A stretch of 64,000 bases of DNA from Caulobacteraceae bacterium UBA3198 (GCA_002363865.1 DEWY01000015.1:310001-374000), one strand, 5' to 3'; counted from the stretch's first letter, positions 47,994 to 57,508 are shown. Numbers and translations are program-made. The notes: generated by a model from the sequence alone, not told the origin.

Positions 47994-49601
47994 ATGGGCG
48001 GGAACCTGAAGGGTCCCTCGCGCAGAATGTCCAACCTAGTTCGCCTTCCCCTACGTGATGACGGGGCGCAACCCGCCCCGGCGCCGGAGGCGTGGACGCC
48101 CGTCCAGGACGATCCGGACTTCGCCGCGGGCCATGATTACGCCCTGCCCCCGGCCGAGACGGCGCCGGCCCAGGACCGGCGCGGCCCCATGCGGCCCGAA
48201 CGCCTGAGCCCCACCCGCCGCCGGCTGGATGGGCAGGCCTATGCCTGGGCGTTTCAGGGGATTGACGGCCTGTGGCTGGGCGCCTGCGCCCTAGGGGCCT
48301 TCGTCATGGGCGGCGGCCAGGCCGGCGTCTATGCCGCGCCGGCCCTGGCGGTGATGGTGACGCTCAGCCTGTTCGACCTCTACGCCTTCCGAAGCCGTCA
48401 GGGCCTGTCCTATCATCTGGCGCGGACCTCCGTCGCCGTGGCCCTGGGACTGGGGGCCGCCATTCTCATGCTGGCGGCCTTCCTGCCCTTGGGCCTGGTG
48501 CTCGCGCAGCTCGCGGTCTGGACGGTGGCGGCGTTCCTGGGTCTCTACGCCCTTCACGCCCTCTGGTGGCTGCGGGTTCGCCGCTGGCGCAGCGAAGGCC
48601 GCCTGACCCCCAATGTGGTCATCGTCGGCGCCACCAAGGCGGCCGAGCGCCTGATCGGCCAAGCGATGAAGTCCGGCGAGGTCAACATCCTTGGCGTGTT
48701 CGACGATCGCCTGGCCCGGGCGCCTGACGCCCTGCGCGGGGTGCCGGTTCTGGGCGACACCCAGGCCCTGCTGAGCCACCGGATCATGCCCTATGTGGAC
48801 CGGGTCATCGTGGCCGTGCCCACCGGCGCCCAGGAACGGGTCCGCCAGGTGATCGCCGCCCTGCGGCCCCTGCCCAATGAGATCAGCCTGCTGCTGGAGG
48901 ATGAGCTCGTCCCTGCCGACGCCATCTCTCCCCACCATACCGCCCCGATCAGCGACCTGCCCCTGGCGCGGGTGTCGGGCCTGCCACGGCATCTGGGCCG
49001 CGCCATCGTCAAGCGGACCCTGGACCTGCTTATCGGCAGCCTCGCCCTCGTGGTCGCCCTGCCGGTCATGGCCCTCGTGGCGCTGGCCATCCGCCTCGAC
49101 AGCCCTGGCCCCATCCTGTTCACCCAGCGCCGCCAGGGCTTCAACAACGAAGAGATCGTGGTCTGGAAGTTCCGCTCCATGCGCCACGACGTGGCCGACG
49201 CCAATGCGCGCCGCCAGGTCCGGGCCGACGATGACCGCGTCACCCGGGTCGGTCGGCTAATCCGTAGCACCAGCCTCGATGAGCTGCCGCAGATCTTCAA
49301 CGTGCTGAGCGGCGAGATGTCCCTGGTGGGCCCCCGCCCCCACGCCATCGGCATGATGACCGGCGATGTGGAGTCCGCCCGTCTGGTGGCCGAATATGCC
49401 CATCGCCACCGCATGAAGCCCGGCATGACCGGCTGGGCCGCCATCCATGGCTCCCGCGGGCCGGTGGACACACCCGAGGACGTCCGCCGCCGGGTCGAAC
49501 TCGACATCAAGTACATCGAGCGCCAGTCGGTCTGGCTGGACCTCTACATCATCGCCATGACCATCCCCTGCCTGCTTGGGGATCGGCAGGCCGTGCGCTA
49601 G
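47994..49601 (+). CDS. hfsE: Polyprenyl-phosphate sugar phosphotransferase (HfsE/PssY-like)
   Basis: 535 residues from ATG 47994 (ATG 48027 also possible). It has an N-terminal disordered part, four membrane segments (about 95-190), and a CoA-binding-like middle domain (VVIVGATKAAERLIG). The C-terminal bacterial sugar transferase domain (about 338-530) contains KRTLDLLIGSLALVVALPVM, VVWKFRSMR, TSLDELPQIFNVLSG, MSLVGPRPHA and KPGMTGWA. It attaches the first sugar phosphate to undecaprenyl phosphate, starting holdfast-type polysaccharide synthesis at the inner membrane. First gene of the plus-strand hfsE-F-G-H run. Confidence 0.85.
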   Translation: MGGNLKGPSRRMSNLVRLPLRDDGAQPAPAPEAWTPVQDDPDFAAGHDYALPPAETAPAQDRRGPMRPERLSPTRRRLDGQAYAWAFQGIDGLWLGACALGAFVMGGGQAGVYAAPALAVMVTLSLFDLYAFRSRQGLSYHLARTSVAVALGLGAAILMLAAFLPLGLVLAQLAVWTVAAFLGLYALHALWWLRVRRWRSEGRLTPNVVIVGATKAAERLIGQAMKSGEVNILGVFDDRLARAPDALRGVPVLGDTQALLSHRIMPYVDRVIVAVPTGAQERVRQVIAALRPLPNEISLLLEDELVPADAISPHHTAPISDLPLARVSGLPRHLGRAIVKRTLDLLIGSLALVVALPVMALVALAIRLDSPGPILFTQRRQGFNNEEIVVWKFRSMRHDVADANARRQVRADDDRVTRVGRLIRSTSLDELPQIFNVLSGEMSLVGPRPHAIGMMTGDVESARLVAEYAHRHRMKPGMTGWAAIHGSRGPVDTPEDVRRRVELDIKYIERQSVWLDLYIIAMTIPCLLGDRQAVR

Positions 49602-49611
49602 GCGGCAAGGC

Positions 49612-51054
49612 ATGTTCTGGCGCGGCGTGGTCGGCTACCTGCCGGTCAATATCATTCAGGGCCTGGTGGGCCTGGCGACCATCGTCACCTTCACCCGCCT
49701 GCTTTCGCCTGGCCAGTTCGGCGATTACGCCCTGGGCTTTTCGGCCATGAGCCTGCTGCACACCGCCATCTTCACCTGGAACGAGGCCGCCATGGCCAGG
49801 TTCTGGGTCGGCGAGGCCGACAAGGGCCGGGGCGGCGACCATTCGGCCACCATCTATCGCACCTGGCTCGCCCTGCTCGTGGTCCTGCCGGTGGCGCTGG
49901 CCATCGCCCTGCTGCTGCCCCTGTCGCCGGGCCTCAAGCTGGCGGTGGTCTGCGGGGTGCTGGCCGTCCTGCCGCGCACCTTCGCCAAGCTGGCCCAGGA
50001 ACGCCGGCGGGCGGCGGGCGAGGTGGCCGGCGCGGCCTCCATCGACATGATCCAGACCCTGGGCGCCTTCGGCGTCGGCGCCATCTTCGCCTGGCAGGGC
50101 TTTGGCGGGGCCGCCCCCCTGATCGGCTTTGGCGTGGCCGCCGCCGTCTGCATGGCCTGGACCCTGCCCTCGGAACTCCGTCACAGCCGCCAGGGGCGGT
50201 TCGAATCGCCCCGGGTGCGGACCTATCTGGGCTATGGCCTGCCGGTGGCCATGTCGCTGATCCTGGCCCTGGTGCTGTCGACCACCGACCGCTTCCTGCT
50301 GGCCGCCTTCCTCGATGAGGCCTCGGTGGGCCTCTATCACGCCGGTTACAGCCTCGCGAACCGCACCCTGGATGTCCTCTTCATCTGGTTGGGGGCCGCG
50401 GGCGGCCCGGCCCTGATCGCAGCCCTTGAGCGCGGCGGTCCCGGCGAACTGGGTCGGGCGGCCCGGGAGCAGGCCAGCCTCATGCTGCTGCTCTGCGTAC
50501 CGGCCGCCGTGGGTCTGGCCCTGGTGGCCGCCCCGCTCGCCCAGCTGATGGTGGGGCCCGAACTCGCCGAGGGCGCGGCCCACGTCACCCCCTGGATCGC
50601 GCTCAGCGGCCTGCTGGCCGGCCTGACCACCTACTATTTCCACCAGGCCTTCACCCTGGGCCAGCGCACCCAGTTGTTGCTGGGCGCCATGGCGATCCCG
50701 GCGATCGTCAATCTGGTGCTGAACCTGATCCTCATTCCGCGCTTCGGCCTGGACGGAGCGCTCTGGGCGACTCTGGCCAGCTACGCCCTTGGCCTGGCCG
50801 CCTCCATGGCGCTGGGCGCCCGCAGCCTCGTCCTGCCCATTCCCTGGCTGGCGCTGGTGCAGACCCTGGGCGCCACCGCTGTCATGGCGCTCGCCGTCAG
50901 CCGCGTGCCGGCCCTGGGGGGCTGGGCCGAGCTGCTGCTGAAGGCCGGCCTCGGCGGGCTGGTCTTCGGCGCCATCACCTTCGTCCTGGACACCGGCGCC
51001 CTGCGCAGCCGTGGCCTGACCCTGTTGCGGGACCTAAGGGCGAGGCCGGCATGA
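49612..51054 (+). CDS. hfsF: Polysaccharide flippase (HfsF-like, Wzx)
   Basis: 480 residues from ATG 49612, 10 bases after hfsE; the frame upstream overlaps hfsE. About 12-14 membrane segments in the MATE/MOP pattern, for example LPVNIIQGLVGLATIVTFTR, LGYGLPVAMSLILALVLSTT, and the paired C-terminal helices. It flips lipid-linked repeat units to the periplasmic face. Its stop overlaps the start of the glycosyltransferase gene (ATGA). Confidence 0.82.
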   Translation: MFWRGVVGYLPVNIIQGLVGLATIVTFTRLLSPGQFGDYALGFSAMSLLHTAIFTWNEAAMARFWVGEADKGRGGDHSATIYRTWLALLVVLPVALAIALLLPLSPGLKLAVVCGVLAVLPRTFAKLAQERRRAAGEVAGAASIDMIQTLGAFGVGAIFAWQGFGGAAPLIGFGVAAAVCMAWTLPSELRHSRQGRFESPRVRTYLGYGLPVAMSLILALVLSTTDRFLLAAFLDEASVGLYHAGYSLANRTLDVLFIWLGAAGGPALIAALERGGPGELGRAAREQASLMLLLCVPAAVGLALVAAPLAQLMVGPELAEGAAHVTPWIALSGLLAGLTTYYFHQAFTLGQRTQLLLGAMAIPAIVNLVLNLILIPRFGLDGALWATLASYALGLAASMALGARSLVLPIPWLALVQTLGATAVMALAVSRVPALGGWAELLLKAGLGGLVFGAITFVLDTGALRSRGLTLLRDLRARPA

Positions 51055-51971
51055 GCGCGACCCTGTTCGACAACGCCCCCTGGGCGAGCGCCCAGCCCCG
51101 CCTGTCGGTCCTGATCCCCTTCAAGGGCGATGACCCGCGCGCGCTGATCGCCACCCTCGCCCGGGAGCCCGCGGCCGTAGAGATCGTGCTGCTGGACGAT
51201 GGCACAGGCGACAGCGCCCTCAGCGGCGCCCTCCAGGCCCTCATCGCCGACCTGCCCCTGCCCATCCGCCTCGTGACCCTCGCGGTCAATGAAGGTCGGG
51301 CCAAGGGCCGCAACCGGCTGGTCAGCCACGCCCGGGCGGGCCACTTCCTGTTCCTCGACAGCGACATGGCGCCCGACAGCCCAGACTTTCTAAAGACCTG
51401 GCTCGCGCTCATCGAGCGGACGGACCCTGCCGTGGCCTTCGGCGGCTTCTCCCTCGACCAGGTCGAGCCCCGCCGCGACCAGGCCCTGCACTGGGCCATG
51501 GCCGCCCACAGCGACTGCCTCAGCGCCGCCGAACGTAGCCTCTCGCCGGAGAAGCACGTCTTCACCTCCAACCTGCTGGTGCGCCGGGACGTCTTTGCCG
51601 CCGAAGGGTTCGACGAAGGCTTCGCCGGCTGGGGCTGGGAGGACGTGGAGTGGGGCATGCGGGTGGCCCGCCGCTGGCCCATCGTCCATATCGACAACAC
51701 CGCCACCCATCTGGGCCTGGATCCGGCGTCGGTGATCGCCGCCAAGTACGAGCAGTCGGCGGCCAATTTCGCCCGGGTGGTGGCCGCCCATCCAGACGTG
51801 GTCAGCGCCTATCCCAGCTATCGCGCGGCCAAGATTCTGCGGCGTGTTCCCCTGCGCGGGCTTTGGCGGCCTTTGATCAAGGCCTTCGCCCTCAATGCCT
51901 TGGCGCCGCTGCCCAGCCGCGCCTTCGCCATGCGGCTCTACCGCGCCGCCCTCTACGCCGAGGCTGTCTGA
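51051..51971 (+). CDS. hfsG: Glycosyltransferase family 2 (HfsG-like)
   Basis: 306 residues. GT-A fold starting LSVLIPFKGDDPRALIATLA, with nucleotide-sugar DxD motif in FLFLDSDMAPDSPDF and an acceptor region FDEGFAGWGWEDVEWGMRVA (the ED acceptor motif). In Caulobacter HfsG adds N-acetylglucosamine to the growing holdfast unit, and the same role is likely here. Overlaps both neighbours by start/stop codons (ATGA upstream, TGATG downstream). Confidence 0.82.
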   Translation: MSATLFDNAPWASAQPRLSVLIPFKGDDPRALIATLAREPAAVEIVLLDDGTGDSALSGALQALIADLPLPIRLVTLAVNEGRAKGRNRLVSHARAGHFLFLDSDMAPDSPDFLKTWLALIERTDPAVAFGGFSLDQVEPRRDQALHWAMAAHSDCLSAAERSLSPEKHVFTSNLLVRRDVFAAEGFDEGFAGWGWEDVEWGMRVARRWPIVHIDNTATHLGLDPASVIAAKYEQSAANFARVVAAHPDVVSAYPSYRAAKILRRVPLRGLWRPLIKAFALNALAPLPSRAFAMRLYRAALYAEAV

Positions 51972-52747
51972 TGTCGCCTGAGCAAGCCTACCAGCCGGAC
52001 CGGACCCTGAAGGGCAAGCTGCGCCGAAGGTTCGTGCGCCTGGCCCATCGCCGGCCCCTCGCCCACGGCCCGCGATCGCCCATGGTGTCCTTCACCTTCG
52101 ACGACGCCCCGCTGACCGCCGCCGAGACCGGCGCGCGCCTGCTGGAGGCCCGGGGCGCCCGGGGCGTCTTCTATGTCTCGGCGGGGCTGGCCGGGACCGA
52201 AGGGCCCATGGGGCGTTTCGCGGACGCTGCCGACTATGCCCGACTGGCGCAGGCGGGCCACGAGATCGCCTGCCACACCTATTCCCACCTGGACTGCGGC
52301 CAGGCCACGGGCGCCGCCGCCGATGAAGACGCCGCGCGTAATCGAACCGCCCTGGCGGAGTGGGGCGCCGGTCCGGTGAGCCACTTCGCCTATCCCTATG
52401 GCGACGTCGCCGCGGGCCCCAAGGCGGCGCTGGCCGGCCGCTACGGCGTGCTGCGCGCCTTGCACCACGGGGTGATCGAGGCGGGCACGGACCTGAACCA
52501 GGCGCCGGCCGTCGGGATCGAGGGCCCGGACGGAGAAGCCATCGCCGAACATTGGCTGGCCAAGGCGCGCGCCCGTAACGCCTGGCTGATCCTCTACACC
52601 CACGATGTGCGACCAGATCCCTCCCCCTGGGGCTGTACGCCCGACGCCCTGGCCCGCCTGATCGACCGGGCGCAAACCAGCGGGATGGAGATCGTCACCC
52701 TGGCCGAGGGCGCCCAGCGGCTCGGCGTCGTTCCAGCGGCCGCCTGA
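51971..52747 (+). CDS. hfsH: Polysaccharide deacetylase (HfsH-like, NodB fold)
   Basis: 258 residues from ATG 51971, overlapping the hfsG stop by one base. NodB homology domain: metal-binding TFDDAP, the HxxxxH-type pair in CHTYSHLD, AYPYGD and the final His in LILYTHDVRPDPSP. No signal peptide or membrane segment is seen, consistent with a cytoplasmic or membrane-face enzyme. In Caulobacter HfsH partially deacetylates the holdfast polysaccharide, which is needed for adhesion. Four bases from the convergent rsgA. Confidence 0.85.
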   Translation: MSPEQAYQPDRTLKGKLRRRFVRLAHRRPLAHGPRSPMVSFTFDDAPLTAAETGARLLEARGARGVFYVSAGLAGTEGPMGRFADAADYARLAQAGHEIACHTYSHLDCGQATGAAADEDAARNRTALAEWGAGPVSHFAYPYGDVAAGPKAALAGRYGVLRALHHGVIEAGTDLNQAPAVGIEGPDGEAIAEHWLAKARARNAWLILYTHDVRPDPSPWGCTPDALARLIDRAQTSGMEIVTLAEGAQRLGVVPAAA

Positions 52748-52751
52748 GGCC

Positions 52752-53819
52752 CTAGCCCTCTTCCTCGGCCCGTCGGCGGCGACGCTCGGTCTTGGCGCGG
52801 CCGGCCCACAGCTTGCGGTGAGCGATGGCCGCGGCCGGGTCTTCCTTGCGCTCGATGAAGGCCCCCTCGCGACCGAGCTTGCGATAGCTCTCCAGGCGCT
52901 CGGCCGAGAGCTCGCCGGACGTCAGCGCCGCCTGCACCGCACAGCCCGGCTCGGCCACATGGCCGCAATCGCGAAACTTGCACTGGCGGGCCAGGGCCTC
53001 GATGTCCTCGAAGGTCTGGGCGTTCGCCTCGCCGGGATCCCACAGCCCGAGCTCGCGCATGCCCGGCGTGTCCAGGATCAGGGCGCCGCCTGGCAGCAGG
53101 ACCAGCTCTCGATGGGTGGTCGTATGGCGGCCGCGGCCGTCGGTGGCGCGGACCTCGCCCACCGCCTGGCGGTCCTCGCCGGCCAGGGCGTTGACCAGGG
53201 TCGACTTGCCGACCCCTGACATGCCCAGCATCACCGCCGTCGTCCCCGGCGTCAGATAGGCCCGCAGATCCTCAAGCCCCAGCCCGGTCGGCGCCGACAG
53301 GGCCAGCACCGGCGCGCCCAGCGCCACGGCCTCCACCTGGGCGACCATGGCGGCCACGTCGTCCACCAGATCGGCCTTGGTCAGCACCACCACCGGCTGG
53401 GCGCCGGTGCCCCAGGCCGCGGTCAGATAGCGTTCGATCCGGCGAAGGTTGAAATCGGTGTCGAGACCCGTGGTCAGCAGCACGACGTCGAAATTGGCCG
53501 CCACCACCTGCGGCTTGTCCACCACGCCGGCCGCCTTGCGGACGAACTGGCTGGTGCGCGGCAGAACCGCATGGATGGTCGAGACGCCTTCGCCGGCCTG
53601 CCGCGCGACAGCCACCCAGTCGCCCACCACCGGCAGGCCCGTAGTCGAGGCGTTGTGGAGGAACCGCCCCGCGGTCTCGGCGGAGAACTCGCCCTCCTCC
53701 CCCATCAGCACGAACCGGGCGCGGTGCTGGATCACCACCCGCGCCGGGGTCAGGCCCTCGCGCGCATAGGGGGCGAAGTCGCGGTCCAGCGCCTGCGTCC
53801 AGCCATAGGAGGTCAGCAA
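52752..53819 (-). CDS. rsgA: Ribosome small subunit-dependent GTPase RsgA
   Basis: 355 residues from TTG 53819 with AAGGA upstream. OB fold, then circularly permuted GTPase motifs in the order G4 (LTKADLVDD), G1 (GMSGVGKSTLVN), G3 (LDTPGMRELGLW), and a C-terminal zinc site (CKFRDCGHVAEPGCAV with a following Cys/His pattern). It releases factors from the maturing 30S subunit. It sits 49 bases after the holdfast polymerase gene on the same strand, an unusual place inside a holdfast locus. Confidence 0.94.
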   Translation of the reverse strand: MLTSYGWTQALDRDFAPYAREGLTPARVVIQHRARFVLMGEEGEFSAETAGRFLHNASTTGLPVVGDWVAVARQAGEGVSTIHAVLPRTSQFVRKAAGVVDKPQVVAANFDVVLLTTGLDTDFNLRRIERYLTAAWGTGAQPVVVLTKADLVDDVAAMVAQVEAVALGAPVLALSAPTGLGLEDLRAYLTPGTTAVMLGMSGVGKSTLVNALAGEDRQAVGEVRATDGRGRHTTTHRELVLLPGGALILDTPGMRELGLWDPGEANAQTFEDIEALARQCKFRDCGHVAEPGCAVQAALTSGELSAERLESYRKLGREGAFIERKEDPAAAIAHRKLWAGRAKTERRRRRAEEEG

Positions 53820-53868
53820 ATGGGAGCGTCCTTGGAGGCCAGCGGCAGGGGGCTACGGCGGGAGGGCC

Positions 53869-55149
53869 TCACCCCCGACGGGCCTCGATCTCGCGGTCTG
53901 GCCAGGCCAGCTTCACCGCGATCGCCAGAAACAGCACCCAGCGGAAGTCATTATAGGTCACCGCGATGCTCTCGGTGATGGTCATCAGGCTGTAGACGAT
54001 CAGAAAAGGCGCAGCGAGATAGGCCCCCTTGTCCCGGAACAGGGCGACCCCAGCCAGGATCAGGGTCTGGGCGTACAGCAGGGCGAAGGCCGCCAGCCCC
54101 AGTATCCCCATGCCGAGCCACTGCTCGATCCAGGAGTTGTGAGCGTGCTGCGGGGTGAAGCCGGCGTCCCGGGTCATCTGGGCCAGGGGCGCCCAAGGGC
54201 CCAGATCATCCCATACCACGCCGAAACCGAACCCCGTCCAGGGCCGACTCTGGATCTGGGTCATGGCCGCCGCCCAGATCTCCGTGCGCCCGGTCAGGGT
54301 GGCGTCCTTGCCCAGGATGTCGAAGATCACGTCGGCGGCGAACAGCACCACCCCCAGCCCCATCCCGGCCGCCACGATGGCCAGCCAGAGAACGGCCACC
54401 CGCGTGGCCGGCCCGCGCCGGACGATGGCCACAAAGACCAGCCCGCCCAGCCCGAGGATTAAGGCCACCAGCGAGGTCTTGGAGGTCGACATCAGGGTCA
54501 GCAGCAGGGCCAGCCCCGCAAACCCCCACCACATGAACCGGCGCTGGGGATTGAGCATGGCCGCAGCCCCCATGATCGCGAACCCCAGCGCCATATTGCC
54601 GCCCAGCGCGTTTTTCTCCGACCAGACGCCCCGCCACGCGCCGGGGAAGATTTCCTGCATGATGCCCACCGACGGCAAGGCGAGCGGCACGAGGAGCGAA
54701 ATCACCGCCAGGATGGCGAAGGCCGTCCCGGCCGCCTCGGCCAGCTCCGACCACTTCAGCCGCGAGGCCAGCACCACGCCGCCGAGCGCCGAGCAATAGG
54801 CCGCGAACACCCGCCGCAGGGTCTGGTCCGGAGCTATCGACCACAGGGTCGAGGCCGCCACCAGCAGCATCAGGGCGACGAGAAACGGCTGGCGAAGCAG
54901 GGCCTGGAAGGCGGCGCCCGGCGAGACCGTCAGCAGCAGGAAGCCCACCGCATAGGCCGGCAGGTAGAGGGCGCGGATCAGGCCGCCCTGGCTGACATCG
55001 GCCTGCGGTCCCATCAGGGGGAAGACCCAGGCCTGGCTGTAGACCAGCAGCAGGAAGACCGAGGCGCCGGCCAGCAGCAGCCGCCAGGCCGTCAGCGGCG
55101 GCGCGGGCGCCGGCCGCGCCAGGGACGGCGCATAGGCGAGCCCGGTCAC
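53869..55149 (-). CDS. hfsC: O-antigen ligase/polymerase-type membrane protein (HfsC-like, Wzy)
   Basis: 426 residues from GTG 55149, overlapping the hfsB stop (GTGA). About 10-12 membrane segments. The PF04932-type loop has PWTGFGFGVVWDD and HAHNSWIEQWLGMGILGL with its conserved His. It joins flipped repeat units into polymer in the periplasm. In Caulobacter hfsC has this place beside hfsB and hfsA and is one of two partly redundant polymerases. Confidence 0.8.
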   Translation of the reverse strand: MTGLAYAPSLARPAPAPPLTAWRLLLAGASVFLLLVYSQAWVFPLMGPQADVSQGGLIRALYLPAYAVGFLLLTVSPGAAFQALLRQPFLVALMLLVAASTLWSIAPDQTLRRVFAAYCSALGGVVLASRLKWSELAEAAGTAFAILAVISLLVPLALPSVGIMQEIFPGAWRGVWSEKNALGGNMALGFAIMGAAAMLNPQRRFMWWGFAGLALLLTLMSTSKTSLVALILGLGGLVFVAIVRRGPATRVAVLWLAIVAAGMGLGVVLFAADVIFDILGKDATLTGRTEIWAAAMTQIQSRPWTGFGFGVVWDDLGPWAPLAQMTRDAGFTPQHAHNSWIEQWLGMGILGLAAFALLYAQTLILAGVALFRDKGAYLAAPFLIVYSLMTITESIAVTYNDFRWVLFLAIAVKLAWPDREIEARRG

Positions 55150-55847
55150 CGCAGGAAGGCGCGGGCGAACGGCGGCTGCTCCACCGTCGCGCGGTTGAAG
55201 AAGAGGCCGACCACATCGGCGCCCGCCCCGGTCAGGGCGTCCCGCAGCAGGGCCGGCGCGCGGACATCAACCTCGTCGGCGGCCACCACCATCAGGGTCT
55301 GATCCATGAAGGGCGCCACGGTCATCGCCGCCTGGGAGCGGTCGGCCGAGGGGCAGTCGACGATGATCAAATCGGCGAAACGGCGCAGGGCGCTCCAATA
55401 GTCGCCGTCGCCGAGGATGTGAACGCTCTGGCGGCCGCGCAGGGCCTCGCGCCGGAACCGGGTCACCCACCAGCGGGCCGCGCCCACCCGATGGGCCGAA
55501 ATATAGCGCGCATCGGGCCAGGGCTTGCCGTCCGGCCCCTGGGCCGGCGGCTGAATAGAGAAGAAGATCGAGCCGTCGGGGCTCGCCGCCGCAGGCTGGC
55601 CCAACAGGCCGTATCGATCGCTCTCGGCGGCGACAGCGGCGTGCTGCGGCGAGGCCATCAGGTCCAGGTCCACCAGCCAGACGGATCGCCCGGCCCGGCG
55701 GGCGGCGAAGAAGGCCAACTCCCGCGCCACGGTGGAGGCCCCCTCGCCCCGCCTCGCCGACACGATTTGGATGGTGCGCGCGCGACCGGCCGCAGGCGCC
55801 CCGAGGGACGCCCAAAGTTCAGCCATCTCGGCGTTGAGGTTCACCAT
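55146..55847 (-). CDS. hfsB: CpsD/CapB-like ATPase (HfsB-like) with altered Walker A
   Basis: 233 residues from ATG 55847; the frame is open upstream into the hfsA gene, and the ribosome site is poor. P-loop fold of the bacterial tyrosine-kinase/ParA group: IQIVSARRGEGASTVAREL (Walker A, about 27-45), Walker A' VWLVDLDL (Asp60, Asp62) and FADLIIVDCPSADRS. The invariant Walker A lysine is replaced by Ala37 (GEGAST for GEGKST) and there is no C-terminal Tyr cluster. It probably works with HfsA in chain-length control or export rather than as a normal tyrosine kinase. Confidence 0.78.
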   Translation of the reverse strand: MVNLNAEMAELWASLGAPAAGRARTIQIVSARRGEGASTVARELAFFAARRAGRSVWLVDLDLMASPQHAAVAAESDRYGLLGQPAAASPDGSIFFSIQPPAQGPDGKPWPDARYISAHRVGAARWWVTRFRREALRGRQSVHILGDGDYWSALRRFADLIIVDCPSADRSQAAMTVAPFMDQTLMVVAADEVDVRAPALLRDALTGAGADVVGLFFNRATVEQPPFARAFLR

Positions 55848-55915
55848 GACTCGAATCGCCGCGCACTCACTGCGCGAGCCTATCGGAAAGCGACATGCCG
55901 CGCTGACGTCATCGA

Positions 55916-57418
55916 TCAGGCCGCCTTCAACGGCGCCATGCCCAACACCGGCAGATCGAGCGTACGCGACGCCGACGCTGGGGTCGGCAGGCCAGGCCGC
56001 AGGAACATGCGCAGGAGGCCGGCGCACAGGGCGGTGAAGCCGGCGAACAGGAAGGCCAGCACCAGGACCGGCTTTTTCAGGCTGGAGCCCCGGGCCGGCG
56101 CGGTAGCCCGCTGGACGATGCGGATATTGTCATTGGAGGCTGCGGCGATTTCCCGGGCCGCGCGGCTCTGTTCTTCACGGACGGCGAAGTCACGGACATT
56201 GGCCTGCAGAACGTCCCGGTCGAGGCTCAGCGCCTGGAAGCGCGGCTCAAGCTCGGCCAGCTTCAGACGCCGGTCGAGAAGCTGGCTCATCTGGGTGTTC
56301 AGCGCGTCCAGGGACTGCCGCAGGGCGGCCACCTCGGCCTGCAGCTGAATGCGCTCGGTCTGCAGGGTCTGGTAGACGGGATTGACCCCGATGCGGCGGG
56401 CGCCCTCACCCGTGGTGCGGCCTTCGGAAATCCCCGCCTCCAGCCGCGCGATCTGAGCGTCCAGCGCGCGGACCGGCTGTGCGTCGGGCCGGTAGCGGCC
56501 GAGCAGGTCCTCCCGCTGCAGCTTCAGCTCGATCAGCTTGTCGGACGCGGCGTTGTTCACATCGCGATAGAGACCGACCTCCGGCTCGACCTGCCCCATC
56601 TGGGCCTGCAGCGCCGCCAGCCGGCCGCTGCGATCCTGCAACTGGGCCTCGGTCAGATACTTCTGTTGCTCGATCTGCGACTGCAACTGAGACAGGGCGG
56701 CCTTTTCGGCCACGAAGTCGGCGATCCGGTTGCTGGTCAGAAAGTCCTCATAGGCCGAATCGGCCTCCTCCAGACGGGTCTCGAAGGCCTGACGCTGCAG
56801 CGCCATGGCCGGGGTGTTGGCCTCCACCAGCACGGTGCGTCGGAAGATCAGATACTCCTCCAGCAGCGTGTTCAGCACCAGGGCCGCAGTTTTGGGATCT
56901 TCGTGAGTAAAGACCAGCCGCACGATGGGCGTGTCCGGCGCGGTCTGGATCTTCAGGTTTGTCTCCATGGCCCGGACGGCCTGGCCCATGACGACCCGCT
57001 TCTCGGCGGCCGACGCCTCGGCGAACTTCTTGGCCAACTCCGGATAGATGCGCATCAGACCCAGCCGGTCGATGACCCGCTGTTTCAGCTCGCTCGACCC
57101 GATGATCTCGGTCTCGGCCTGGATGACCTGGTCGGAGTCGGGCACCGCCCCGCGCCCGGCGTCCCCGGCCCGGGGCTCGTATACGTATTCCTGCCCCAGC
57201 CGCACCAGGATGCTGGAGCTGGCCGGATAGGTGGTCTTCAGGTTCAGGGCCACGGCCGCGCCGATGACGAACAGGACGGCGAACACCGCCAGCATGAGAA
57301 ACCGTTCGCGCCACAGGAGCACGATGAAGTCGGAGGGCGCATAGCGAGGCCGCGCCACCCACTCGGAGCGCGGGGCGGCGTCGTGCGATCTGACGGTCCA
57401 GGCGCTCGTGGCGGCCAT
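55916..57418 (-). CDS. hfsA: Polysaccharide chain-length/co-polymerase protein (HfsA-like, Wzc N-part)
   Basis: 500 residues. Wzz domain with N-terminal membrane segment (about 37-56, FLMLAVFAVLFVIGAAVALN), periplasmic portion with long coiled coils (about 190-420), and C-terminal membrane segment (VLVLAFLFAGFTALCAGLL, about 453-471). The cytoplasmic ATPase part is separate (hfsB). It bridges polymerisation and outer-membrane export. Divergent from hfsD with a 90-base shared control region; hfsB follows after 68 bases. Confidence 0.85.
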   Translation of the reverse strand: MAATSAWTVRSHDAAPRSEWVARPRYAPSDFIVLLWRERFLMLAVFAVLFVIGAAVALNLKTTYPASSSILVRLGQEYVYEPRAGDAGRGAVPDSDQVIQAETEIIGSSELKQRVIDRLGLMRIYPELAKKFAEASAAEKRVVMGQAVRAMETNLKIQTAPDTPIVRLVFTHEDPKTAALVLNTLLEEYLIFRRTVLVEANTPAMALQRQAFETRLEEADSAYEDFLTSNRIADFVAEKAALSQLQSQIEQQKYLTEAQLQDRSGRLAALQAQMGQVEPEVGLYRDVNNAASDKLIELKLQREDLLGRYRPDAQPVRALDAQIARLEAGISEGRTTGEGARRIGVNPVYQTLQTERIQLQAEVAALRQSLDALNTQMSQLLDRRLKLAELEPRFQALSLDRDVLQANVRDFAVREEQSRAAREIAAASNDNIRIVQRATAPARGSSLKKPVLVLAFLFAGFTALCAGLLRMFLRPGLPTPASASRTLDLPVLGMAPLKAA

Positions 57419-57470
57419 AGCGAATCCGGTAATCCGAGGGGAGACTTCAGCCGACCGTGGCGGCCCGCGC

Positions 57471-57485
57471 TTAAGACTTCGTTAC
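57471..57485. promoter_or_regulatory. CtrA-like box in the hfsA/hfsD divergent region
   Basis: TTAA (57471-57474), 7 bases, TTAC (57482-57485): one mismatch to the TTAA-N7-TTAA box of the cell-cycle regulator CtrA. A further TTAAC follows at 57496. The place between the divergent export genes would suit cell-cycle control of holdfast synthesis. Short AT motifs can arise by chance, though less often in such GC-rich DNA. Confidence 0.35.
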
Positions 57486-57508
57486 CCATTCCTGTTAACT
57501 CTGGGGCC

